From: Symbiodinium sp. CCMP2592
Taxonomy: Eukaryota > Sar > Dinophyceae > Suessiales > Symbiodiniaceae
NCBI GenBank assembly: GCA_905221615.1
Contig: CAJNDT010003268.1
Location: forward strand, 60,001 to 124,000
Length of the DNA stretch: 64,000 bases
Reading direction: 5' to 3'
Position numbers and translations under genes: made by a program. Shown here one piece after another: positions 36,990 through 47,172 of the stretch. Position 1 is the stretch's first letter, and every line of letters begins with the position of its first letter. The notes beneath the pieces were generated by a model. The model made no database searches. It had not been told where the DNA came from and saw nothing but the letters and a program-made list of their open reading frames with translations.

Positions 36990-39900
36990 AAAGAACAACA
37001 AAACGAAACCCCACGCAAAACAGCCAGACCTCCGAACCGTCACTGTCACCAGTGAAAACTTTTGAGTTTGTGGGCTGAAGCTCAGGTATTCCATCAAGAG
37101 TGACATCCATAGAGCCAGGACAGCCAGTGCCTCTCGGTGACAACCAGTGCACCACGCTGTGGTTGGGCGGAGGCATCCTCAGAATTTCGGCGGACTCGCT
37201 GCAACTCTTCGTAAGAGTTGCGACAACCCTTGTAGCCGTCAGCTTCCGGCCGCACATGAAGTCTCGAACGGTTCAACTACCTGGCTGAAGTCCAGCGTCT
37301 TGGATGGTGCGTCTTCTAGTGGAGACGTGAAGTGAGTGGAGCCGGGTACCGGGTGACAACACCCAGGTGGTGGAAATGGCGACCGTTTTAGTAATAACCC
37401 CTACGGAAACCCGATGCAGGAGGCCAAGACCTGTGGGGAAAGACTCTTTTGCGCTAGGTTGTGTCTTTTAGTCGTGGCCGAATTCCAGCCGAAACCTCGT
37501 GCGGATTCGGCAACCTTCAGCAAGGTCTCGCAACACTCATCCCGGCGACCCGAGTCTCGGGCCTTCTAGTGATGTGGGCAGCCCTCAAGTTGATCCCCAG
37601 TCCCCGACATCTGAGCCAAGAGGCCAGCCGCTGGGGCGATTGCCCTCCAAGCCGGCTGCCGGAAGAGTAGCCTTCCAAAGCGAGGCATGCATCTGCGAGA
37701 GAGGGAGAGAGAGAGAGAGATAGCGAGATCCGTTACTTAAGCCGGCGGCCGTGTCCAGAAGGGCGGTGACCACATAGGTCGCGGGCCTGGGCTCACTGCG
37801 GAGTTCTTCAACGTTTACTCATATCCAAGCGTCAAAAGGATCAGGTAACTTAGTACCGTGTTCGGGCGAGCCTTTTAAAAGCCAACTCCCTGAGTATCTT
37901 GTTTCGTTAAGTAGCACAGCATGGCTGAATCTCGCTCGTTTTGGCAGTGGGTTCGAAATCCCGGCTGTATCTGACAAGTCGGTGGATATCAATGGCCTAG
38001 CCCCGACGCCCTCAACTTGAAACTTAACCCAACAAGCCGAGCTGCTACATTGGGAATTTGCAAACCTGCCGGGAAAGATCGCGGAGGAGGCCTTCGCGGA
38101 GCCGATTTTCCGCATCCAAAGCTTCGATCGATTTGAGCCGGCTTCTGGTAGGTGCATTGATGGTTCAAGCGATCTCATGACTCCAGACCTTTGGGTTTAT
38201 CACGCTGTCTGCAGCAGTTGTGGCTCTCACTTCCGATGCCCTGGCATGAAGCTCGATTCCACAGTTCGCTGCATAAGCATTGGTTGTTCCCAAGCTTTCC
38301 GACTTCCTCCGTGGGCCCCATTCGCCTCCCACTCCTTGCAGCTGCCGTGCTAGTGAGCCATGCAAGGAGAGCTGCTCGAACGATACGACATTCCACATGA
38401 AGGAAGACTTCGGCATGAGCAACATCGGGCAGATCGAATGCCCGAGTGCCCAAGGTTCGCAATGCTGCTTTCTATTTCTGGATCCAACTACCGTGTTGTT
38501 GGGCATCGGAAGGTCTTTTCGGCAGTGCTATCGTGAAGTGCCAAGTACCAGAAAACTGTTTTCTATGCGAAACCTCCTAGGACTCACCTGTGTCCCTTTC
38601 CTGGCCCTAGATTCCCCAGATCTCCCAGTCCCGACACGCGAAGGCCTCTCATCTCCAACGATCCATGTTCCCGGCGCATCCTGATGGGCCGGTTCTGAAT
38701 AATTTCCGCATCTTGCCTAAGGATGAACTTACGATTTTTTGGCACTCGCCTTACGATTTACACTTGGCAAACACGCCTTAATACAGGCGCCTTGGCAACG
38801 GCTTTATGTAAGTGACTTACTACTATATTTCAGACCTTTATTCGTCCAGTTGGGTTGGCCGCGCTGTGGCAAGTCTCTGCGTACTGCTTCAACACTCAAC
38901 GGTCCTAGAATGCTTGGATGCTACGTCTCAGATCCAGATTCGAAACTGCAGACAAACGCTCAGGATGTTTGGCGAGTCAGTCATAAGCAGGCTTGCAAAG
39001 CTACTCGAGTCCCTTGATCCTTAGGTAAAGGCCATGTGCCGGGAACATTGGACAGGCTCTGTACGCCGGAGATCGAGGTTGAGTGCACCGCTACGGGTAA
39101 AGTACAGATGCCAGATACGCAATACAGATCTTACTGCAAAAGCCTTGTGCAATTTCACACTACTTGAAATTGACATCTGTCGAGGCGACGCTGCCTGGAT
39201 GGTGCTCGCAGGGTAGGACTCTTCACCGATTGGGTAGCGAGTGCACTCTGCTTGCCACCTTCGCACAAGGTCGCAGGGGCATGTGCCGAACTTGACCAAA
39301 TTCTTCATTTCTAGAGTCTTTTGGTGCTTGTCCTTCTAACATCGGATGCAGAGCCAAATCCGAGGGCTGCGGCTCCAGATCCGGAGCCGACAGCCATACT
39401 GGCGCCGCGGGCTCGTGATGCGCGGGTTTTCAGCTGAAGTCTTGAAGTCTCGGGGAGTCTGGTATCACCGCATCGTAACACAGTGGTATCACCCCTTTGG
39501 GCCCTTGGCTCCCGCACCAGATCTGCGGGCCGGCAAGGGCATTGCTAGCTGCATCTGCAGGCGAGACTTCGTCCGTCTGCCTCGGCTGGTAGAACACGGA
39601 AATTGGCCTCAATACAGGGATCCTTCGAAACAAGACCCTACCAGGTCCTACCATGCGTCCTCTATGTCTATGTTGTCATCTCACTGCGACAGATCGATAC
39701 CGAACTTCCTTTATTCTGAAACTCCCATTTCCAAGTCGAGCCTTTTGCTTGGGGCTTCAGGCAGACAAAATTTAACCAGGAAGGCGTCTTAAACGGAGCG
39801 TGCAGAAAGTGGACGCACTCTGGCTGCAGGCTGCAGCTCTACAGGGACCAGGATCCTGCACGCCCTATACGCCTATAAGTCTAAGGACGGCCGGGCATGC

Positions 39901-40359
39901 GATCGGCGTCATTCCGCTCATTAGTCAAAGTGTTCGGTTCCCTCCAACTAGTAGCAGCGACATTATGATGCAAATCATCCGGGCAGTCGAGTTCATACGC
40001 AGCCACCAAGGCCTAGAGTTCTCCAAGTGCTTGTGAGCTTGGGACTGCGCTGAGGATTTGCTGTTCAGCTATGCAATTTGCAGCCTGGGTTGCAATGCCT
40101 CGTTGGACGGAGCAGAAGCCCTGCGCGATGATTGAAACAAGAGGCACTTTACAGAACATGCCTATAGCCGTCTGTCAGTTTGCATTCACCAGGCCACGCT
40201 GCATAAGTTTAGCGATCGGGGTGTGTCCTGCTAAGACGCTGAATGAAGGCTGCAGTACACATGAAAAATGGGCGACTTGCAAGAGCAACCCACTTATATA
40301 TCCAGCCATCTAGCCCTGAACCACCATCCTACTTGTCGGGTATCATGGGGAACTAAAGG
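36990..40359. other. No gene recognised; (GA)n at 37697-37721
   Basis: Minus frames 38178-37819 and 38506-38165 have protein-like texture but no motif. A GA microsatellite sits at 37697-37721. A T-arm-like word (GGTTCGAAATCCC, near 37950) has no matching cloverleaf. Confidence 0.35.
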
Positions 40360-40410
40360 TTAACCTTTTTGGTTATATTATATGGGACTATACTACCCAA
40401 AAAAGGTTAA
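40360..40410. repeat. Short inverted-repeat element
   Basis: TTAACCTTTTTGG (40360-40372) pairs with CCAAAAAAGGTTAA (40397-40410) around an AT-rich 24-bp loop. The whole is about 51 bp and has no coding content. Confidence 0.5.
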
Positions 40411-42205
40411 AGGCTCTCTACTCTACTACTAGGCCAGCTTGAACGTGTCCAGTGCCAGGAAGGCGAAGAGCATCTTATGGCACCTTGCGATTGCTGGGAG
40501 AATCCATTTCAACGATGCCTGCGGTGTTCTGAAGCACTCGATGAACTCGACTGGGCAGGCCGCCCCGAATCTGGGACCTTGGCAGGACTATTTTCCAAAA
40601 CTATTGTGGTATCCGGTCTGGTATTGGGCGTCCGTGTGATCATGCGAAGAAGTACCAACGGCAGTCTCCCATTATGCACTATGTCACCACCGGCATTGCC
40701 CCCTGAGACGTGCTTGCGAATGGAACCGCCTCTTGATGCTCACCAGGCATAGGCATAGACGGCAGAATGTATTTCGCATTTAAGAGGGGTCCTCTCGATC
40801 TTGGAGCGATGCCTATCGCTTGCTTCGAAAGTGAAGCGGGGCAAACGCGGTCTGTGTCGCCGAGCCATTCATTGGTCGCTAGCACCCTTGTCTTCTGCAG
40901 CCGTGCAGTGTCTTGGACTGTCTGGGTTATCTGTCGCCCACACCACACTTCGGCTCGCCAACTGTCAAATGGGTCGTCGAAAACATCATCCGAACGTTTT
41001 GCCGAGAGGCAGAAGTGGCCGTTGGAATGCAGCAATGCTTCCGAATGCTGCCCGAAACATTCAGCACGGACTTGTCTTGAAGATGAGCGCCGGACACATG
41101 ACGAGTGAGCCATGTCAGTGGTGACGTTACAAATCGGGCTCTGGGTTTAGGGAACAAAGGTGCGCCCTTCACGAGGCTGAGTTCAGCACTTGACGCATCT
41201 GCCGCGCTGTGCGCACCTCGGCACGGAGATAGAACATCTGTGACAAAGCGAAGGTCGCAGTGCCTGTGCATAAGACAGAACCGACTTCTCCTACTTCTCC
41301 CGCGGCTTCGCCTCGCTGTTTACTCGAAGGCATGCCCTCCTTTTGAAGGTTAGGCCCGCTTTGAAGGATGCTTTGCCCGTGCCGCCCAGTTAGTTTCCGT
41401 TGTTGCGGGAGATATGGCCGTGGAGGCGGCGGAGGAGAAGGGAAAAGTGTGGGTTGGATCAGGTGGAACTGGGGTGGTATGCCCACCTGCGGTGGCACAT
41501 TTCGCCTTGTTGCTTCAAGGCTCCTCTCTTCTCGGACGACCACGTGGCACAAGTGCGGCAAACATAAGGATTTAACCCATTTCATGTCTGCCACCAACCT
41601 TGGATGCTCAGGGCCGGTACAGGGAGTAGAAACGACTCTGGTCGATATGTAGAAGATGCAGGATTTTGTGCTGTCAGAAGCAGCGCAGTAATCCTGTGAC
41701 TGTGCAAGCCAAGGTGCTGCCGTCCGCATCTGCACAACCATGTCTGGTGGAACTAGTTGCTTGATGGCCTCGGCCGTCCCACTTCTCGGTTGGTGCAGAA
41801 TCACAGACCCATTGGATGAAGACACACCCCTCGCGAACTCCTCCAAAGCTTCAACCCGGCATGCTGCTCAGAAGCATGGCGCAGGGACACGGGTTGCCCC
41901 CGAAGAAGAACCTTAATGGCACAAGGTCCACGGGCAACCCAATACAGCTGTGGACCATTTTGCCGAAATCTAGGCGAACACAGCAAGAGCGAGAGACACG
42001 CTCTTTAAGCGGAGGCCTGAGGAGGAGGGAGCTCAGGAATCAAGAGAAGGAAGCTTTTACCTCGCTCTACAGGTCTTCGGAAGGCGAAGGTCTGAAGCCT
42101 CGGCGTGTGGCTCTGACGAATCCTTGAGGGACACTGTCAACCTGCTGTGCCATCGAGAGCCACCGTGACAGTGACGACTCGTGTTCTCACTGGCAGCTCG
42201 CGAGC
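40411..42205. other. No gene recognised
   Basis: Overlapping frames on both strands at 40679-41113 and 41169-41846 are long but lack motifs and sit antisense to other frames. Confidence 0.35.
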
Positions 42206-42227
42206 AGACACACACGCACACACACAG
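42206..42227. repeat. (CA)n microsatellite
   Basis: About eleven CA units with one CG interruption. Confidence 0.85.
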
Positions 42228-42439
42228 CTACACCTATCTCGGAACCTTTTGTGCTTTTAACCAAAGATGCAAGCCTTCTCCCCCTCACGTGTCACAGGTC
42301 TGAAAAGCTCCCATGAGCTAGGCTCCTGCATGAAATGCATCGCAGTACACAACTTTGCCTGGACTGCAAATTTGACCGCTACCCTGCGTTGCTGCAAACA
42401 AAATATCCCAGAAACTGAGGGTGCATTAGTCAGAGTAGA

Positions 42440-42685
42440 CCTTGCCCAGTTTGGGTAATAATGCCACCGCTAACCCATTAGATGATCATTCCTAGGATCC
42501 CCCCTACACTTCACCGATAAATCACTACTACTTCCCCCATTAATTAGATGATCATTTCCTAGGGTCCCCCCTACATTTCACCGATATATCACTACTACTT
42601 CCCCATTATCAACACAATTCTAGGAATAACCATAACCCCATCTATATTTTCTAAGGTGGCATTATTAGCCCAAATTTGGGCAAGG
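42440..42685. mobile_element. Inverted-repeat element (MITE-like), 246 bp, with internal tandem duplication
   Basis: The left end, CCTTGCCCAGTTTGGG followed by TAATAATGCCACC (42440-42468), is mirrored by GGTGGCATTATTAGCC followed by CAAATTTGGGCAAGG (42655-42685). That gives ends of about 30 bp with a one-base gap and a mismatch or two. Inside, a ~62-bp block beginning ATTAGATGATCATT occurs twice in tandem (42477-42538 and 42543-42604), differing at a handful of bases. There is no ORF and no clear target-site duplication. Each end is itself a small hairpin around TTTGGG/CCCAAA. Confidence 0.6.
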
Positions 42686-42698
42686 GGGTTCTTATTCA

Positions 42699-42729
42699 AT
42701 TTAGGGGTTTAGGTTAGGGGTTTAGGGTT
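42699..42729. repeat. Interstitial telomere-like tract
   Basis: TTTAGGGG, TTTAGG, TTAGGGG, TTTAGGG in direct succession. TTTAGGG is the plant-type telomere repeat, also reported for dinoflagellates. The tract starts 14 bp after the inverted-repeat element ends. Confidence 0.65.
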
Positions 42730-42845
42730 GTAAGGAAACCATGACAGGACCATCATCACAATGTCCATTTGGCACGCGCAGGCAAGGCATCCAATGACTC
42801 CCACGAATTCTTTTGAGAGGTGAGACTGAGCGACGCAAAAGCCAG

Positions 42846-43601
42846 CTAGGCTTCTCGCACCTGTAGACCGTATTCCTGGGCGAACCTTTCTATGACGCAC
42901 CTGCCGGTCTGGCTGAGCGCTGCCACTACCTTCAAGTCAGGGCCATACCAGGGATGACCATGGATTGCTTGTGACAACTCCGCCCAGATTTTCTTGAGTT
43001 CTTCCTGCTGCCGGCCTTTCTTTGTTCCCACTTCTGGAGCACACTTCTTTATTGTGTCTTTGAGAAGTCTTGACCAGCGTCCTGACTCGGGAGCGATGAT
43101 GGCTCTCTCCAATGCAGTTGTGCAGTTGAAGCTTCCCTTGGCATGACCAGCAGCTTTCTGCTCAGCGAAAGCCCATTGAGCAACCCGTTCAAAGAGGCCC
43201 CTGCTTGTCAGCAACCCCTGTACTTGAAGAAGCCCTTGCTGAAGCATCTTGTTTTCGACCCTCAGCGCAACCACATCTTTGTCTTTCTCTGCTACTGCTA
43301 ACTCCACTGCGTGTTTCTTGGCGAGGTTTGCCAACTCCACTGCCTTGTCCTTGGCGAGGTTTGCCAACGCCACTGCCTTGTCCTTGGCGAGGTTTGCCAA
43401 CGCCACTGCCTTGTCAGCATCCTTCACTGCCTGTTCCTTGGCGAAGTACTGGTGTAATGCTTGCTTGCGAAGTGCCTCGTTGGTACATGAGCTTATCAAA
43501 TCCATAAGGACATCATCTGCTGGAGGATTCGTCGTTTTCTTCCTTCTTGGACCTGAGGGGCTCCCCTCGCGCAGGCGCTTCACCTTCCGAACTCGAGCCA
43601 T
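42846..43601 (-). CDS. Intronless protein with 11-residue coiled-coil repeats
   Basis: 251 codons from ATG at 43601 to TAG at 42846. A basic N-terminus (RKVKRLREGSPSGPRRKK) looks like a nuclear-localisation signal. Residues of about 65-115 are four near-copies of AVALANLAKDK / AVELANLAKKH, encoded by 33-bp tandem repeats, which predicts a long hendecad-type helix or coiled coil. The C-terminal half (from about RGLFERVAQWAFAEQ) looks globular, with conserved-looking Trp and Cys, ending in QEYGLQVREA. No enzyme motif. The function is unknown; a structural or nuclear adaptor role would fit. Lack of introns, beside intron-split genes, suggests a retroposed or mobile-element-linked gene. Confidence 0.75.
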   Translation of the reverse strand: MARVRKVKRLREGSPSGPRRKKTTNPPADDVLMDLISSCTNEALRKQALHQYFAKEQAVKDADKAVALANLAKDKAVALANLAKDKAVELANLAKKHAVELAVAEKDKDVVALRVENKMLQQGLLQVQGLLTSRGLFERVAQWAFAEQKAAGHAKGSFNCTTALERAIIAPESGRWSRLLKDTIKKCAPEVGTKKGRQQEELKKIWAELSQAIHGHPWYGPDLKVVAALSQTGRCVIERFAQEYGLQVREA

Positions 43602-43924
43602 CGAAGGAAAGAACTACTTTGGCATGAGCATACAGTATCCACACATGTCGCCTACATGGCTTGAGGCAATCATGCCGTGTTTATAGTCTGACATGTGAGG
43701 AACCAAGAGAACATGAACCTCTCTGCGCGTGAAGCCTACAACTGGCACCATGCGTCAACCGAGCTGAAGCACTTCAGGTCAGGTAAGCGCGGATAGCAAT
43801 CCACCTCCAACCAACGCAAACAAGAGAGTCAATTAGTGCATGTCATGTGGAACAACAGGTCCATGCCGTGGAACCATCCCAACGGGGGCGGAACAAATGC
43901 ATGACAATATGCTGAAAGGTCAGG

Positions 43925-43969
43925 ATGTAAAAGATTACATCCGTATGTAAAAGATTACATCCGTATGTA
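43925..43969. repeat. 20-bp tandem repeat, 2.25 copies
   Basis: ATGTAAAAGATTACATCCGT at 43925-43944 and again at 43945-43964, then ATGTA. Each copy contains a hairpin, GATGTAA...TTACATC. Confidence 0.8.
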
Positions 43970-44242
43970 TTGTTTGGGGATGTAATTCTGCGTGGGGGAT
44001 TGATCTCGACTTGGTTGCTGCTCTCCCCACCAGAGCTGTAATGAATGTAGGTGTGGCTGGCTAGCACTCTCCACAAACTGGACCCTGTCTCTCTCTCGTA
44101 CTCCCACACGTGCGATCCTATGCAGGCAGAACCGGCGGCCGTTCCTTTTGCACTCACTGCCGGCGGCGGTTCGTCTGTGCAACGGGATAGCTCTGATTGC
44201 TCAGGATAGAAGACACATATAGCACTTAGCTACGGGCATTGA

Positions 44243-44253
44243 CTTGAGCCAAA
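44243..44253 (-). other. Spliced-leader-like word
   Basis: On the minus strand TTTGGCTCAAG matches the 3' half of the dinoflagellate spliced leader, with CCGTAGC (its 5' word) a few bases downstream. Retroposed dinoflagellate genes often keep relict leaders. The match is only 11 nt and may be chance. Confidence 0.2.
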
Positions 44254-44286
44254 CGTTGCGTTGGCGGTCACATAGAAAGGTAAAGA

Positions 44287-44340
44287 CGAGGGATGCGTAG
44301 CATGCCCCCTAGAGTCGAGGGACGCGTAGCGTGCCCCCTT
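44287..44340. repeat. 29-bp tandem repeat, two copies
   Basis: CGAGGGATGCGTAGCATGCC (44287) recurs as CGAGGGACGCGTAGCGTGCC (44316). Both are followed by CCCT. Confidence 0.8.
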
Positions 44341-44670
44341 CTCCTGCACTTTACACGGTCTTGCTCACAGCTCTTATAGTGACACCTTAGAACTTGACAA
44401 GGCATCGCAGTCCGTTCGCACCCCCCATGAGTTGCGTCTCCGACGCTGCTCACCCGGAAGATGGCACGATAGGACAGAAGAAAATTCCGCCGCAACGTTG
44501 ACATTGAAAATCAGAGCTTTGTATCCCAATTAGAAACGTTGTGACACTCATCTACGTCAGTAACGATCCCCTGAAATGACAAACGAATCAGGCGTCACCG
44601 AAGAAAGAAGCATTCGCGATGGCATTCCACAGGCGAAGCTCAGAGGTCACGAACTGATAGGCGAGGAAGA

Positions 44671-47172
44671 TCAGGCGTTGTCTCGCCACCATCTTCGCGT
44701 TGACGTAGGATCGCGTTCCCAGGGCCGGAGGTTCTCCTCTGGATATGGGTTCCTTGGCTTTCCCTTGTCCTTGCCTTTGTTTCGGCCTTTGGCGGCGATG
44801 TAGTCGTGGTAGGAATTGGTGTTCCAGCCACCATGTTGCTCGCCTCCGGTTCTTCCACGCCCTTTTGAAGGTCCCTTGGATGAAGAAGCGCTTTCACGTT
44901 CCTCCGTAGTGACCGGCGTGTCCAGAATGGAAGTACCACCTGGAGGAAGATAATCAGCGGCCGAAATGTGGTGTAGGGCCTCTGTACGCCTTGTCGTCGG
45001 GTTTTGCTGTCTCTCATTCTTGGATCTGTTCAATCTGTCCATAAAGTGCGCAGGCATTTGGATGCTGTGATCCACTAGCAAGGCGATGGTCTGGACTGAC
45101 TGATCAGAATGAGTTAGCAGAATGCCGACAGGGTCGATGTACAAGAAGTCCACTGGTCCAGTTGGCGTTGGTCGTAGCACCGAGAATTGTTGGTGTCCCG
45201 TCACCATTGGGATCACCTCGCATAGGACGTTCAGGCAACAAAAGTGCATTGCCTTGACATCTTCATCCCTGTCGCTCTTCAAGTAAGTAGTAGGGCTGAA
45301 GTTGTCCCTGCCAATTCCCATCATGTTGGCTCCCCGTACAAGTAAAGAAAGCATCTGGTTCGTGCGGAAGCGCTTCAAGGTGTAAATCCCGTTGGGATCA
45401 TACTGTTTGAGGTTCTCAGGTTCTTTCGCGAAGCGAATGATCTCCTCATCAGTCACATCCCTGCTGACACCTGTTTCCTTGTCCACTGCTGCCAAAGATC
45501 CCCACTTTCCAAGCACATCATAGCGTTGGCCAAGCGCGAAACTTTCCCTCATCTGAAACAACGGCATAGTCGCCCACTTTGCGAATCCTGACCAAGCTTT
45601 GTAGATGGATCGGCATACCACGTATGCCATGTACGACAGAGCGGTCATGTTCGCATCGATGCAATGAGCATTTCGCTTTCCAGAATAGTAGGATGGCTGC
45701 ATGGCGGTACGTGCAAGTTGTAGTTCAGGATCGATGTTCAAAGACTGGCCGGTAAGGAAGACGGGACGACGTTCCTGTGCGATTGCTTCCGGAACTGCGT
45801 CATCGAAGTCCTCTTCAGGCTCAACGTCCATTTCTTCATCAGGTTCCTGTTCTGGATCGTCTTCCGCAACGACAGATGGTTCTGGGATTTCTTCAGGTTC
45901 CGCAACGGTCTCTACCTCCATGGCTTCCTGCTCCTCTTCGGGCGCCTCAGGCACTGCGGCTGCTGCGGCTTCCATTGTCTGAGCAATGAAGTCACTGGGG
46001 ATCTCCGTAGGAGTATCCCGTTGTGGAGAACCTTGATAATATCCGCTTGAAATGAACTGTGACCAGCAAGACGTGCATCGGGAGAAACATGCTGGAACAA
46101 TGTTGTAGCATGCCGGGCATACCCTCATTCTCCTTCCATCCTCGTCTCTGCGTAGGTCTTCGGGTCGCCAATTCTTGATGACAAACTTGATTCCCTTGTC
46201 CATGTAGTGATGCCGAACCGTGTTCTCCCTGTGGGACTCCAAGACAGTTGTGAGGTCACGAATGATCTGCTCCTTGCTTGTGTCGTGGGGTCCAGGAGGC
46301 ATCTCGCAAAGCAATTCCATGATCTTGCTTGGCGTTCGGTATCTCTCGAACTCGGGAAGCAACGGTGATGCATTGTAGTCCAACACCAGCTCTTTCTCCA
46401 ACCTTTCATCGTAGATCTTTTCCACCAGAGCGAAAGAGTGTGTATCTCGAGGATCAGGGACGCAAAACCATACCTCCTTGACGAAATGGAAAGGTATCGT
46501 CCGACCAACGATCATGATGCCGCTGTCTGTGATACGACCATCTTCTCGTGCAAGATCTTGCGATGGGACATGAAGAACTGCCAATGGCATATGCTTGGCG
46601 TCTCGTCCGTGTACTCGCATCTTGGTCGTTGCGTTCCGGTGATCGAACGGCGCAAACACCCCCCAATAGCTGTGGAGTCTGCCGCCTTGGTTGCCTCGGA
46701 ATTGGCGCCGATGGTCAAAGTCCCCGTCGGGGTCCTCCGAACCAGGCATGATGCCTTGCGTGACAATGGAATCCAAGTTGCGGCATGCCGTAGCGTGGAA
46801 TGCACCTCCAAGACGTTGCAAGAGGGTCATAGATGGAGATATTGCAAACCTGTTCTTGTCCAACTGAAGCAAGTTGTTCTGGGGATCTGAATGCGCAGAG
46901 TGACCACTCGTAGCCCGAACTGCCCATGGCTTCACCCAGCCGTTGCATTGGTTCAGGTACCTCTGGCCATGTCGGCAATGGTCGTTGCTCTGGATCTCTG
47001 CGATCTGGTCCCGAACTGATACCAACATGTTCGAACCTGCTGACCCAAGAACTTCCGTGCCGGGGTCCTTCACTCTCACACCCAGGAACTGCAACCGAAT
47101 CTTGGCCTTGTTGCGTTTCGTGGCTGCAATCATGTTCCCCTGGAACAATAGCTGAAGTCTTTCATTGTACAC
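44671..47172 (-). CDS. KptA/Tpt1-like RNA 2'-phosphotransferase, catalytic half plus long C-terminal region
   Basis: Residues 84-95 contain WAVRATSGHS, matching the IRAxQGHS motif of Tpt1/KptA. AFHATACRNLDSIVTQGIMPG (about 124-144) matches the LYHGT...I..GL.PG strand. PLAVLHVPSQDL and GIMIVGRTIPFHFVKEVW match the last strands of the ADP-ribosyltransferase-like fold. These enzymes use NAD+ to remove the 2'-phosphate left by RNA ligation. Residues 352-369 form a zinc ribbon (CPAC...CTSC). Residues of about 405-462 are an acidic Glu/Pro linker. The rest is unknown, ending in a Gly/Lys/Arg-rich tail. No ATG is evident: the frame opens after a TGA near 47184 and overlaps the preceding ORF, so it is the continuation of 47130-48062 by a -1 change. 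Core motif residues look intact. Confidence 0.7.
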   Translation of the reverse strand: MYNERLQLLFQGNMIAATKRNKAKIRLQFLGVRVKDPGTEVLGSAGSNMLVSVRDQIAEIQSNDHCRHGQRYLNQCNGWVKPWAVRATSGHSAHSDPQNNLLQLDKNRFAISPSMTLLQRLGGAFHATACRNLDSIVTQGIMPGSEDPDGDFDHRRQFRGNQGGRLHSYWGVFAPFDHRNATTKMRVHGRDAKHMPLAVLHVPSQDLAREDGRITDSGIMIVGRTIPFHFVKEVWFCVPDPRDTHSFALVEKIYDERLEKELVLDYNASPLLPEFERYRTPSKIMELLCEMPPGPHDTSKEQIIRDLTTVLESHRENTVRHHYMDKGIKFVIKNWRPEDLRRDEDGRRMRVCPACYNIVPACFSRCTSCWSQFISSGYYQGSPQRDTPTEIPSDFIAQTMEAAAAAVPEAPEEEQEAMEVETVAEPEEIPEPSVVAEDDPEQEPDEEMDVEPEEDFDDAVPEAIAQERRPVFLTGQSLNIDPELQLARTAMQPSYYSGKRNAHCIDANMTALSYMAYVVCRSIYKAWSGFAKWATMPLFQMRESFALGQRYDVLGKWGSLAAVDKETGVSRDVTDEEIIRFAKEPENLKQYDPNGIYTLKRFRTNQMLSLLVRGANMMGIGRDNFSPTTYLKSDRDEDVKAMHFCCLNVLCEVIPMVTGHQQFSVLRPTPTGPVDFLYIDPVGILLTHSDQSVQTIALLVDHSIQMPAHFMDRLNRSKNERQQNPTTRRTEALHHISAADYLPPGGTSILDTPVTTEERESASSSKGPSKGRGRTGGEQHGGWNTNSYHDYIAAKGRNKGKDKGKPRNPYPEENLRPWERDPTSTRRWWRDNA

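Larger units (their letters stand above)
43602..44670. other. Spacer without a clear gene
   Basis: It lies between the two minus-strand coding blocks. It contains the two short tandem repeats and the spliced-leader-like word listed separately. Minus frames 44157-43843 and 44182-43955 overlap and are not convincing. Confidence 0.5.

Noticed and set aside
37940-37970. tRNA gene suggested by GGTTCGAAATCCC
   Set aside because: No matching acceptor, D or anticodon stems around the T-arm-like word.
41169-41846. Minus ORF of 225 codons
   Set aside because: Low-complexity Pro stretch, no domain and overlapping frames. It may hold an exon but cannot be supported.
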